This document shows, one piece after another, positions 44,264 to 55,460 of a stretch of 64,000 bases of DNA. Source of the stretch: Fonsecaea monophora (Eukaryota > Ascomycota > Eurotiomycetes > Chaetothyriales > Herpotrichiellaceae); the NCBI RefSeq assembly GCF_001642475.1, contig NW_019173978.1, positions 180,351-244,350 of the forward strand. The letters run 5' to 3'. Both the position numbers and the translations under genes were made by a program. The notes beneath the pieces were generated by a model. The model saw only the letters and a list, made by a program, of their open reading frames with translations, was not told the origin of the DNA and did not search any database. Within the stretch, counting starts at the first letter, position 1; each line of letters begins with the position of its first letter.

Positions 44264-46518
44264 ATGCCCTGCCACGAGAGTCCCCGGCATACTACCACGC
44301 GCCTTCGCGTAACGACAGGCTGGTAGGTGCCTCAATACCCCCGTTCAGATCGTTACTGTTGGTTCACCGCTGCAAGGATGACAACGCCGCGTTACTGATC
44401 CAGAAACGGTGAATATGCAGCCGTACATGCCGCACGCGGCACGTCAAGTGCGACGAACGCAAGCCAATCTGCGGCAACTGCGCAAAGAAGAATCGGCCAT
44501 GCTTGTATGAAGCCAAGCCGCGCGATCGAAGGGCCCCGACCACTGACCAGGCCGATACCACGAGTCGATACAACGATGCCAGGGGGTCGAGTATCGGCAC
44601 CAACACCGCCGTCAATTCCAGGGTGACTTCGCCGTTCCTGGGACCGTCAACCATTGACAAGGCTGAAGCTGTCACGACGCCTGCCTCCTTTGGACCCGTC
44701 CTTGCTCAATATCTCAGTGAACAGTCTTTCTCGTACGACTCGTTCCAGACTTCTCATCACGGTGTGTTCAGAGACTTGGACCACCATGGCGACGAGTCTC
44801 GGCAGAGAAGGACTTCGAACACCGCAAGTCCTTCCTTATCAAGGCAAGGCGGGAGACACGCTGGGCTGTTCTCGCCGAGTCGTCAGGATAGAGACTCAAG
44901 CCATAGCTCGCCTCAAACATCACCATTGACCGTCTCGGACTCGGTCCCTATCAATGGACACCGGGCAAGCATACCTCGTTCTCCAAGTGGACTGTATCCG
45001 TGGCATGGTCAGCTCTCTAGTCTAGGACACAACGCTGTCTCCGACCGGCGGTCTACCAAAAGTGTAGCCAAGAGCTCGCCTCCTTTTGAGGAGGTCGGAT
45101 CGAATATCCCCCTGTATCTAACTGAGATGGACCTGTTTGTCCTCCGACACTTCGTGGAACGCGTCGCAGGCTGGGTATGTAGGCGTGCTCCCCCTAGAGC
45201 GGCTCGCGCATGAGCTCACACTCTGTATCAGATCGATGCATTCTCCTCGGAAAATCCATACTCGACTATTGTCCCTATCTTCGCTCTGGAGTGCCCAGCA
45301 GTCTTGTTCTCTTGTCTTGCTATTGCAGGAAAGCAGTTGGCGTTAACAAGGGCAGGTGCTGAGGCCCAGATCACCGAGGACGTCGCGGTCGAGTATTACC
45401 AAAAGGCACTCAAGGCTTTCAGCACTCTTTTAATGGAGGCAGATTCCGCTTATAGTGACAAGATTCTGGCATCCAGCATCATGCTCTCTGGGTATGGTTT
45501 CATTACCCTTTTCACCTGTTCCTGACCTTCAAGGCGAAAGAATGATGCGCTAATTTCACTCTGCGTAGGTATGAGATGCTGGACATGATGGGGGAGAGTT
45601 TCAGTTCACACCTCCGGGGCATTGCCTCGCTCCTCCAACTGTGGCGAGTCAACGGAGACTCCCCTGGGATCAAAGGGTCGGTTTTCTGGACGTGGTTCAG
45701 ATCGGATTCGTGGGCAGCCTTGCATGCTGGACGACGCATGTTCTTGGACGAAAGCTACTGGGAGCCACGTGTGGTGGACTCTTTTGAAGACTTGTCTCAC
45801 GTGGAAATTGCAAACCGTGCCTTGTTCCTTCTTGGACAGTGCGTCAGCTTTTGCAGTGGGGTTCAGTGTCGAGACAACGTGGAGGGTTCGGAGGAGATGA
45901 GCACAAGACAAAGAAAGAGGGACAAGATCCGAAGTGACCTCGATCGGTGGAAAGGGATGCTTCCGCCTGTTATGACCCGCTTCTATGTGAGCCTGGCGCA
46001 ACAAGAAGAGCAGGATGAGGACTACACGGCTCATCCGCACGCGAGGGACATATCATCCATATGGTATGTGTATCCACACTGTGGTAAGCACACTCCAGGG
46101 CCTGAAACCATTTCCGGAAGACATACTAACCAAAGAACCAGCCGTCGGGATCCAAATGTACCACGCATGTCAGATCTTACTGGCGCTCAGTGGACTCCCA
46201 TCCTCGTCCCGACGGCAGGGTCAGGGTCATGGTCATGGTCAGGGCCAGGGCATCTTCACTGCCACCGCCGAATCACTGTCCGTCCGACGGCTGATCAACC
46301 GGTCGCGCGAACAGATCCTGCTCATCGCCAATTCCGGGACGACCGATCCCTTCAGCTTCACCTCGACCCAGTGTCTGTACATTGCAGGTCTGGTGACGGA
46401 GGGTGTTCAAGAGCGACGTCGCACTATTGAACTGCTCGAAGAGTGTCAGAGGCAGTCGGGTCGCCGCACTGTGCAGATTGCCGACGAGCTTCGAGCGATG
46501 TGGGCGGAAGAGTGGTAG
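44264..46518 (+). CDS. Zn2Cys6 fungal transcription factor
   Basis: Five exons, 44264-44322, 44421-45174, 45232-45491, 45569-46083 and 46142-46518, give 654 aa. The first zinc cysteine is split by intron 1: TG at the exon 1 end plus C at 44421. With that join the cluster is Cys20-x2-Cys23-x6-Cys30-x6-Cys37-x2-Cys40-x6-Cys47 (CRTCRTRHVKCDERKPICGN), a canonical binuclear cluster. The middle is Ser/Thr-rich. The C-terminal half resembles the fungal-specific regulatory domain (LTEMDLFVLRHF, AVGIQMYHACQILLAL) and includes a short Gly/Gln/His repeat. It is nuclear and could control the nearby transporter, amidase or methyltransferase; targets unknown. The ATG at 44264 is the nearest in frame. Confidence 0.88.
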
Positions 46519-48100
46519 CGCAGCAGCCTCCAGGCCTCGAAAATCTTTCAACAATTTTGTAAAAACTGGACTTTTAATAGTCGAGTGTAATGACGCTGTA
46601 CATCCTCTTATTACTCTCGAGGGTGACGGCACAGTGCTAAACAAAACGGATATATGATATGTCGTGTCTTGACTCTTGACATGCATGTCGTAACCATCTA
46701 CTGACCTGGTCTATCCTGTTATCCGGAAAGTTCAATCCAGTGTGTAGAGGCACGCACATGCATTCATTCAGCATTCATGAAATTGTCTTTTAGACCTCAG
46801 ACGTTTCCTTTCGTCGACGTGTCGACAGAGGTCTCGCTTTTCGGATTTTCGGTCAACAATTGTCAGTGAATCCAATCAAATTAGCAAGTACGAGGTAGTA
46901 ATATCTCCTTCCCACCCCGCCACCGAACCGCCTCGCTCCTATACTACTTGTACAGTAAGTAACACGACTACCACCGACCACCAGTGCCACATATATTGAT
47001 AAACTTCCACATATAAGTACATACATGGCCTACTTGTACGAGTAATACCTTCCTTGACGTGCCTGAACACATGTGACCTATCCATAGGACTTGTCCCTGG
47101 ACAGAGTACCCGGCTCGCCGGTACAGTAAAGGCCGAATTATTAGCGCGACCATATGACCTATTCAAGTTAGAGCCTCACCAGCCGGCGCGCGCAGGCACT
47201 TAGCGCTCATTCTGGCTTAGCTCAAAGTGTACTCGGTATTGTGATGTCCTTCTCCACCATCGCCCCGGCCTAAAAAGGTTTCGTAACAATTTGCGAAAAT
47301 GATGGGTACTGTTTGTTTGACAAAGGAACAAGAGGGAAGAATGTACACGGTTTATACCAAGTGGCAAGGGCTAGATGGAAATCTACACCCTTGTGCGGTC
47401 GGGAAAATCTTGACGTGTTGCTTCTGCCGAGAGCTGGCTGGCTGGCTTGGTTTTTGCCCCATGCAGCCATGTAAATGTATCATAAGGACAAGATTTGTTT
47501 GGAGGTTGGAGGCAGGGTACTCTTGTCTCCTCGTATTTTCGAGCGTGCTATTAGTAGAGTTTGAGTCCTAGTAATGTCCGTCCTCCAATTGGCGCCGAGC
47601 ACTTGGTAATATTTTGAGTAACACGCTCGTTTTGTCCGTCACTGACGAGAGTCACCTCGGTTGACAATCAGAGCCCTTGTGACTGTGGATGCCCTGAGTA
47701 GTACTTTCATCAGCGCCTACGCGATGAAAGTCATTGGATCCTTTTTCGAATGTGCAGGTTGATCTACCTTACTTTTCAGCCACAACGTTACTGTGTCATC
47801 CCCTATCCGAATTCCAAGTCCGCCTATGATCGTGACGTACAGACACCGCCTGACGTGATTAATGGAATTTGCCTGTACAATGTACAGGCAAACATTCCTG
47901 CCTCCTGGTTAGCTGGATCTCGGACACTAGGTCCGAGAGTTCTTTTCTCAGGGATCCTCTTAGAGGATCAGTTCTTACAGTTCAAAAATAGAAAGAGAAT
48001 AGAGTAATCAATCAATGGAATCTATCTAATCAGGATCTTCGATGCTGTTTTATTGTTACTGTGCGATAGCCGTCACCCCCAACACCATGCCCACCGCCGT
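46519..48100. other. Gene-free edge region before the AT-rich isochore
   Basis: No supported gene. Base composition is still ordinary. Three perfect hairpins cluster at 47868-47969. Confidence 0.5.
47868..47969. repeat. Cluster of three perfect short inverted repeats
   Basis: 47868-47892 has 12-bp arms (TTTGCCTGTACA / TGTACAGGCAAA) with a 1-nt centre. 47918-47938 has 8-bp arms (TCTCGGAC / GTCCGAGA) with a 5-nt loop. 47953-47969 has 8-bp arms (GATCCTCT / AGAGGATC) with a 1-nt centre. Confidence 0.75.
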
Positions 48101-48118
48101 ACGAGTTGATGTCTCTGG

Positions 48119-48579
48119 CTAAGAGCCTCGCCCCAGTTCACTAGAAGTAGTATATTCCGCCTCACTTTCTTATTATATATTCATCTTATTCTACTCTTTA
48201 GCTTCGTAGGTATAACTCTTAAGTAGATTAATATAAGAGAGCCCGCGGAGGTTGTTAGATAGGCCGATAGAAGGAATATACTAAGGCTAGGTAGCTATAT
48301 GTCAGAAACGGGCTTACATGCGACCTAGGGCGGGGTGCCCAAGGGAAGGTCTGCCGGGCAGAGCAACCTGGAGCATATGGGCAAGAGACAAGGCTGAAGT
48401 CACGCGGAGCACGTGACTTCCAGAAAAGGAAACACGACATAGCGACATGACGGCTTAACGACATGGGCGGCATGTCAGCATACCAACATACCATTCCCAG
48501 TCACCTATTCGGGGCGGACCCCACAAGTATATAGCTACGCTCATTACCCTTTCATAGTGAACTGGGGCGAGGCTCTTAG
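48119..48579. repeat. 25-bp perfect inverted repeat bounding about 410 bp
   Basis: The sequence at 48119-48143 (CTAAGAGCCTCGCCCCAGTT...) is the exact reverse complement of 48555-48579. Matching continues imperfectly outward on one side with C/T and A/G differences only. The interior (48290-48550) is GC-richer than what follows. Possible MITE, element ends, or a palindromic rearrangement. Confidence 0.6.
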
Positions 48580-48589
48580 CTAGAGGCAT

Positions 48590-48778
48590 TGTCACGAACC
48601 GCCAAGCATAACCCACACGTGACAGCCCCTTATTATTTGAGCACCGCATGCTCACCGCCTGAGGGAAGCTTCCTTCCCTCATGCTTTGAGTTTCAGTTAA
48701 GATATACTATCAAGGAATACCTATACCTACCTGTACCCATCGCTACCCTCTGCCTATCTCCATAGGCCGTTCCTGACA
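48590..48778 (+). mobile_element. Possible LTR-like segment (TGTCA...TGACA)
   Basis: It starts TGTCACGAAC and ends CCTGACA, so it has 5-bp inverted ends of the TG...CA type and a size near 189 bp. No target-site duplication flanks it and no partner copy was found in the window. It sits exactly where the RIP-degraded tract begins. Weak evidence. Confidence 0.2.
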
Positions 48779-50430
48779 CACGTAGACTTCTCTAGTAGCA
48801 TGAAATTTAGCATCGTAATAATGAAATCTCTTTCTCCAGTCTCTCGATCGTAATCAATTCCTCCCTTCTCTAGAATCTATCTATCCTATCTATTAAGGCC
48901 TCTATAGTGGGGTCGTCGCTAAAGTTAGAAATGCTGGGCGAACCTAGTTATTCTATATCTATGTTAATTATCTAGAGTTAGAAGTAGATGATTTCATAAA
49001 GACGTAGTGGAATGCTCTTAGTAGTGAATGCCGTATAATCGATCAGCCGAGTCTACCTTATTAACCCACCGTCTTTATGTTCAACCGCTAAAGTCGACCG
49101 GAAGGAGAGGCCTAAATAGGATCCCGGAGCTCGATACGGCTCCCTATGATTCGCATAATCTATATATACCTAAGGCAGGATTACTTAATATCTATCTTCT
49201 TCCGTAGTCTTTTGACTCCGCTCCTATATCGAAAATAGCAGCGCTTAGGCTTTTTATCATCATCCACCTCGTTAATATCGCATAAACATAACATTACCTT
49301 CCGGAAAACCCTCGTTATTAGTACTTTAAGAGCTATAGGATGTTTTACGGCTGTAGTATCCATATTAAGCTACCTTAATGGTTCTATCGAAAGGGAAGCT
49401 AGAGGGAAACGGACGATGCTAGAGAAGTAGTAGTTAAGCCTCTAACATACACTAGGGCGATTGAAACGATTAAGTCTCACGTTGACGAGATTATACTATA
49501 AGAAGTAATCGTCGACGGTTCTAATTTCTTAAGATCATAGACTCCCTCACCCGAATCTCGGGTGTAGCTCGGCGGGCAGACGATGGAATTTATTAAGAGT
49601 ATTTAAATTCGATGCTTCGCTCCATGGATTACTATATATGAAAACGAACAGTACTTAAATATATGACTCATTAAAGACGATGAAACATCACGTTCCTCTG
49701 GGCCTTTATCTATTAAATGATAAATATTCTCGGAGTAAGTAACCTATGTACTTAAGTCCTCGTAAGGTCGCCTATAATAGACGGAGTGCAGAAAGGAGAG
49801 GAGTTCATCGTGAATATCCGCCATTAGTAATTGTCGCTTAAATAGATAATATCAGCATTAAACCTAAGAGTAACTACGTTAATAAGCTACTAGATACTTT
49901 TTCGATTACCGTCTAAAACCAGTAAATAGGCTGATGTTAGCTGAAGTAGTAGTCATAGAGGGAGGTCTAAGGGCTATACTCTAGACCGAGCTTACGGGCC
50001 CGTTTTATATGGTAGAACGTGACGAGGCTAACGGTCAGCATCCACTGGCATTATTACGGCCGTAGGCACGAACTATTAAGATCCGGCCGGATCTAGCCAG
50101 TCCTGGCTGACTAAGGTAAGGAAGAGATCTAATTAGCTGACATAGTCCTATACACTATATAGGTAAATGGCACTCTAATTAGTCCATAGAGCTAGGGGTG
50201 ACTTAGTAAAGTAGGACCTGGGGAGGCTAGGCGGATACGGTCGCCGCGTAGTATTTATAAGACGCGCTACACTAACCGTTCTCTTCTTTCTTTTCCTTTC
50301 TTTCCCCAGCTTAGTCTCTCGTACGTAGGAATACATAAGTCAGAGCCTTCTCCTTTCATAGTGTGCCGTACCGTTATAGTAGATTCAGGGATTAGTCCTG
50401 ATATGTCTATCCTATCCCATTTTCGTGGTG

Positions 50431-51560
50431 ATGGGACCGTTCTTTAGTGTCTACCCGAGGCTTTACCTTACGGTAGAGCCTTAGCTCTCTCATTAGTATC
50501 GGAAGCTTCCTTTCCGATATTAGCGTTACTACTAACCTAAAGTAGATAGTCCTCTCTCCAGCCACTCGTCTTCATCCCCTACTTATTTTCCCTCATCCTC
50601 TACTTACTTTTTCTCATCCTCTACTTACTTTTTCTCATCCTCTACTCACTTTTTCTCATCCTCTACTTACTTTTTCTCATCCTCTACTTACTTTTTCTCA
50701 TCCTCTACTTACTTTTCTTTATCCTCTACTTACTTTCACTTCTCGAGCTTTACTTACGCTCCTCGCTCTTCATTTTACTCTCCATAAATGGAATAAAGAC
50801 CTATATTAACGGAGCCTTAGTCCTAAGAAACCTTATGTCCTTACTGTTAAAAAATGGTCTCTCGGCATAATAAGGCTAGGCATCTTATATCGTATCTGAA
50901 TAAGCGCTAACGTTAATAGTTACCTACTCGGTCTAAAGAACCCTTTAAATGTCCCGACTACTAATAAGAAGTCTCTCGGGCTAATAAGATGCGGCATATC
51001 AAACGTTGTCTGCGTAAACGCTAATATGAATAATTCCATATTCAGTCCTATAAGGCCTTCCCGCGTTATATCTCGACATTACCTACGCCTGAAGTTCACC
51101 TACGAGACACTCTTCTTAAGTGTCTTGAAGAGTGTCTAACGGACCTACCCCTCGACAAAAAAGAGGCTCTCTATCAAATTCCTTAGTCTACTCTCGAATA
51201 CATCGCTAGGGACACTCGCGAAATCTGGGAGGCAGCGTCAATATTAATACCTATAAATGTCCCTTCCGACTCTTATTAGGCCGGGACTTAACCGAACCCT
51301 AAAGACCTCTTCTCTTTAATTCTTAACGGTAAGTTCGATATTACTACTTAACGCCTAAACTAATAGGATTATAGCGTCGTCATAGGTCTTTCGTAGTACC
51401 GATATCGATATCTTAAGTAGGGACGCAGTATTATTTCAATTACTCGAACCGAACGCTTAAAATCCAGCTTACTTGATGAACGCATATATAGAACTTTCGC
51501 TAGACTATCGAATGATCATACCTAGAATTCTTTACCCCGACTTTAAACCTTATAACACCG
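50431..51560 (+). pseudogene. Decayed gene with Ser-rich heptad repeats and two C2HC zinc-finger-like motifs
   Basis: One frame (codons starting at positions with remainder 1 mod 3) runs from about 50431 past 51560 with only TAA/TAG interruptions. The 21-bp repeats read Ser-Ser-Ser-Thr-Tyr/His-Phe-Phe in this frame. Then come LCPYC..., VSRHNKARH at about 50836-50886, and KCPDY..., VSRANKMRH about 110 bp further on. The two motifs share V-S-R-x-N-K-x-R-H, and the Tyr in the second fits Cys changed by RIP (TGC to TAC). The His/Tyr switch between repeat copies (CAC versus TAC) is also the RIP change. TAA/TAG-only stops are weak evidence, since TGA is depleted by RIP itself; the paired motif is the real argument. 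Family unknown. Confidence 0.4.
50572..50739. repeat. 21-bp tandem repeat, about 8 copies
   Basis: The unit TCATCCTCTACTTACTTTTT(C) starts at 50572, 50593, 50614, 50635, 50656, 50677, 50698 and 50719. Copies differ by few bases, one with CTCAC for CTTAC. The length is a multiple of three and the repeat is in frame with the zinc-finger-like relic that follows. Confidence 0.85.
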
Positions 51561-54199
51561 AAACACCTTACAGCTACAATATTACTCCTCGCTACGTTAT
51601 TATCCACCCGTATATTAATTAAACTAGAGACTCCCTTATTACGGTTCTTAGGAAGTGCCGAAAATTAGTCGTAATGTAGCCACTCTCCGATCATAATAAA
51701 GAGCTTCTTCTATAATACGCTAAAGAGCTAAAGCCACTAATATCCCTCTAGAAATAGTTTAAAGCCCCATTATTAGATTTAATCGACTTAACTCGGGGAC
51801 TTTTTATGCAGGCTAGCGTTATTTACGCTACTATCTATATCGAAGGAGGTATACTTATTAGTATTAATACATTCTCTACGCGAAGTGCTTTTAGTAGTCT
51901 ATAATGTTTTCTATATAAGCTCGAGGCTCAGTTAGAATAGGATTATGTCGATATCTTCCGCCTCTTTACATTACAGCTTCACGCGCTATCTGGGCACTAA
52001 AGCATTTCTCGGGAGTTCTTAAGGCGGTGGGTGTTTTTAAGTGAGCGACTTAATTATATTCTCGGCTAGCGCGTTAAGCGGACTAGTCTAAAAAAGAAAG
52101 AAAAACGGGAACTCTAAGATCTATTATACATCCTATTAGTAGTCGCTGGATAGGTTCTACCCGATAGTTATTATAGTAAGGGCATATCACATTTTCAGGA
52201 CGTACATTTACTAGTTATAGGACTGAATGAGCGAGAAATAGCGAATACGAAGCGAACGCGAGAATGTAAAGTTAATTAGCTCAGGAAATACACAATAGAT
52301 GATAAGTCGTCTAGTTACTACTTATATGAGATTCGCACGTTATAGAAGGCATTCTACACTTAGGTCTCTTCGGATACGTATCTATATTAATCGATACCGG
52401 CATTCAAAAGAATTAAGGAGCTGTCCTAACCCTAAGCCTAGGCTACTAAAGACATCAGAAGTTCCTAAATAAATTTATCCGCCATTAACTTAATTCCATC
52501 CTTCATTAAATCATGACGCCTAATTACTAGTTATACGCGCAGCTTCTTTAGCTAACCTACCCCTGGACTTACATAAACTACCGTAGTTAACGAGATTTGA
52601 TTTATAGTGGATATAGGTAGTGCGAAGTCATCGAGTTAGTCCTAGAAAGATGTTAGGAGAGATATAAAAGAACCGACGGATCCTTCCTCGCTAACGGTAG
52701 TAAAGTCACGAGACTCTTCGACGGTTCCTTAGATATATACGGATCTTATAGCTTCTATATTATCTTCTATAGTGCTTAATGAGGTAAAAGTATCGTAAGA
52801 CTTCTTAGTCGCGTAACGCCACTAATCCCGTTAACTCCAGAGCTCCGTTAGGGTTTTTAGGCGCCACCGTCGGTATCACTAGTATAGTACGACCCCGCCG
52901 CCTTTACTATCCGAGCGGCAGTCTACGTAAGATCATCTATAACTAATCTTTTAGTCATCCGTGAAGACTTTACAGTCCGGTCGCTCAGTAATAGAAGATT
53001 TCTACCTCCTTCTCTTCTTATCTCTTTACCTTCCTTCGCGAACACGCCTCGTGCTTCCATATTAGTCTTATTCTCCAATGTTTTCAGATGGAATGGTCCT
53101 TTCGGCGACTATAAGGTTTAGACTAATTAGCGTACTTCATTTTTACCTTTCTAGTGTCTAGGTAAATTTCGGCTAATAATAGTTTACCCTAATTCCATTA
53201 GCGTTAACCTTAAACTTTCTTCACCTCTAGCGTACCGTTCGTTCAGTCTCTTATCCCTTCCCTCCTTCTTTTTAATAGCTAAGTTCCGAGTCTATTAAGA
53301 TTATATAGATGAGAGTATTACTGTTCATCAAAAGAACGCACTTCGGGTAAGCTTTTTAAATTAATGCGTTACCTCCCCTACCGCTTCGTAATAGTTAAGC
53401 TTAAGGGCGATAATGAAATCTATATACATTACATCTTAAACGATTCTCTAAGGACATTTAAGCCTATATACTCTTTCCGCATTTACTCGGTTACGGGAGG
53501 GGTTTTAACTACTACCGGCGACGGCACCGACGCTCTCTTCTGGAGTCTGCGACTGCGGCGTAGGTCAACACCCTCCTACTCCGTAGGGGTGAAGCTTTCA
53601 TCCTTAGCCGCTATAAGGACGTCCTAAGAATGAGGACTAACTTCTCGTTAGCGAGGCTAGTTATAAGACATCGCATCTTAACCGTACCTCGTTACCTATA
53701 TAGTAACTTTCCTCTGATAAGGTTAATATAGTTACCTATTCTACCGATACCGACTATAAAGCACTCCGGCGTAAGGTCGTAATAATCCATCGACTTTAAG
53801 TTAAGATACTTAATAAGATAAATCATCCGATACGTAAGTAGTAGGACGATCTTGGAAAAGCATCGGCTATAATAAAATTTACGAAGAGCCTTCATCCTTT
53901 CTATTTAATCCTAACTAGTCTAAGAAAAGTGAGTAATGATCTCTATTATACGGTAATAGGACTTACCCGACTTAAAGTTATAAGCGTATATAGCTTGATA
54001 AAGTTATAGTACCAGCCCTAGAGAATAGTAACCGGGATGAATATCATATACGTCTAATTCTTACGATATAGAGGAATCCTCTTCGCTATTTTAGTAAATA
54101 ACTACTAAAAGAAAAACAATACAGTCTATATTCTCTATTACTCGTAGGTAGCGGTAACTCGTAGTAGAAGCCGCTAGAGTATAATGTCGGGAGGGATGC

Positions 54200-55460
54200 T
54201 ATAGTTCACGAAGCCGGTGATGTATAAGGAGTATATACCTTAAGGATACTTTCTTATTATAAATTAGTACCGCCCGGACCTATAGGATATCTCTCTTACC
54301 GCTAATTTTTGAAATTTCGTAAACTTTTCGAGTTACTCCTTAGATTACTTCTCTACCATCGTATAAATCGCTAGAGTTCTTAGATACTCGTACCGAATAT
54401 TATTTCGACCTAGCACTCTCTATAGCTTTAGATTTTGATGCTCCAGTCGTTCTCTAGTAAATAACGTGTCCAGAAGTTATCATCATCAGCGTTCAGCGGT
54501 CGACCGTTCCATGTCTCACCTATAAATCCGCTTAGGAATCGAGGGTCTTAGACTATCTCCGATCGAAAGCCAGCCATTCGCCCTAATAGGCATAAGATCG
54601 AACTATCTATTATCAAAGTTACTAGATTTTCGAAGGTTCGACGCCTAATATAGTTAACGAGGATCTAATTAATAATCCTCTCCTAGGTTAATCTAGTGAT
54701 AATGCGTCTAGCTCGCTAATAGGTCCCTACTCCACTAACTTTATCCTTCTTAAAAGCTGTAAGCATCCATCGTACGGTATTCTCGGGAAATAGTATATCG
54801 TCATCAGCGAACACGATAATTCGATGGACCTACTTTCGATCTTCAGGGATCTAGGTAATGGCGGATGTAAGTTATTTTCGCTTATTAGTATAGCTAGCCT
54901 AGCATACATTAATTCGAACTCTATCGTACTGCTTTCCAATTTTAATTAATAGGGCTTGAATTTCTTTAAACGTATTAGGAAGCGTATAGATCGAAATGTC
55001 CTAGATTTCGGCGTTTATCTAGTACTAAAGTCCTTTGAAAAGTGCATCGGGATTTTTACCGAGCGTTATAATCACCGTCGTTACATCAGCCGGTGTAAGG
55101 ATCGGGTTCTTCGGGATTAGAATAAGTCTATATCTAAGATAGGCTATACCTTAAACGATGAGCCGAATATATTTAAAAATCCTAGTAATGTCAGTATAAA
55201 TATAACGGATACGGGTAGGTACTAATAATAATGCGAAGAATAAGAGTATATCGTAGGTAGCTATTAGGAGGCCGGGTTCGTGATGCTGACTATTATTATG
55301 GAACTTATAACTGGGCCTTAAGGTAGCTCCTATAGCGATGAGGTCCATTATATAAATCGATCGGGACGGAGGCTTATTTACCGTCAATATCACCAGGCCG
55401 TATTAAGCTAATAACCCCTCTAGAGTTAGAGAGAGAAATATGTGCTCCCTAGGTAGGGTA
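54200..55460 (-). pseudogene. RIP-inactivated family-2 glycosyltransferase (polysaccharide synthase, Cps1/hyaluronan-synthase-like)
   Basis: Reading the minus strand in one frame from about 55460 to 54250, with in-frame TAA/TAG, gives the full GT2 motif series in order. These are a hydrophobic N-terminal segment (IATYDILLFFALLLV), IPKNPILTPADVTTVII, VFADDDILFPENT (54797-54814 encode VFADDD), KVSGVGTY, LIIDSSILCLLGRMAGFRSEI (about 54541-54600), LNADDDNFWTRYLLENDW (about 54442-54493) and QRFIRWQRSNLRSN (about 54350-54370, the Q-x-x-R-W box with its Gln codon now TAG). Such enzymes are membrane synthases of extracellular polysaccharide. Many stops make it dead. RIP targets duplicated DNA, so an intact paralogue may exist elsewhere in the genome. 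Confidence 0.8.

Noticed and set aside
51887..52282. Second plus-strand frame with only TAA/TAG stops
   Set aside because: TGA is depleted by RIP in every frame, so this pattern alone does not indicate coding; no domain was recognised.
54727..54939. Apparent LINE reverse transcriptase (FADD box) on the minus strand
   Set aside because: The FADD at 54800-54811 first suggested a non-LTR element, but the wider frame reads as a GT2 glycosyltransferase (VFADDD, LNADDDNF, QRFIRW), which explains far more of the sequence.
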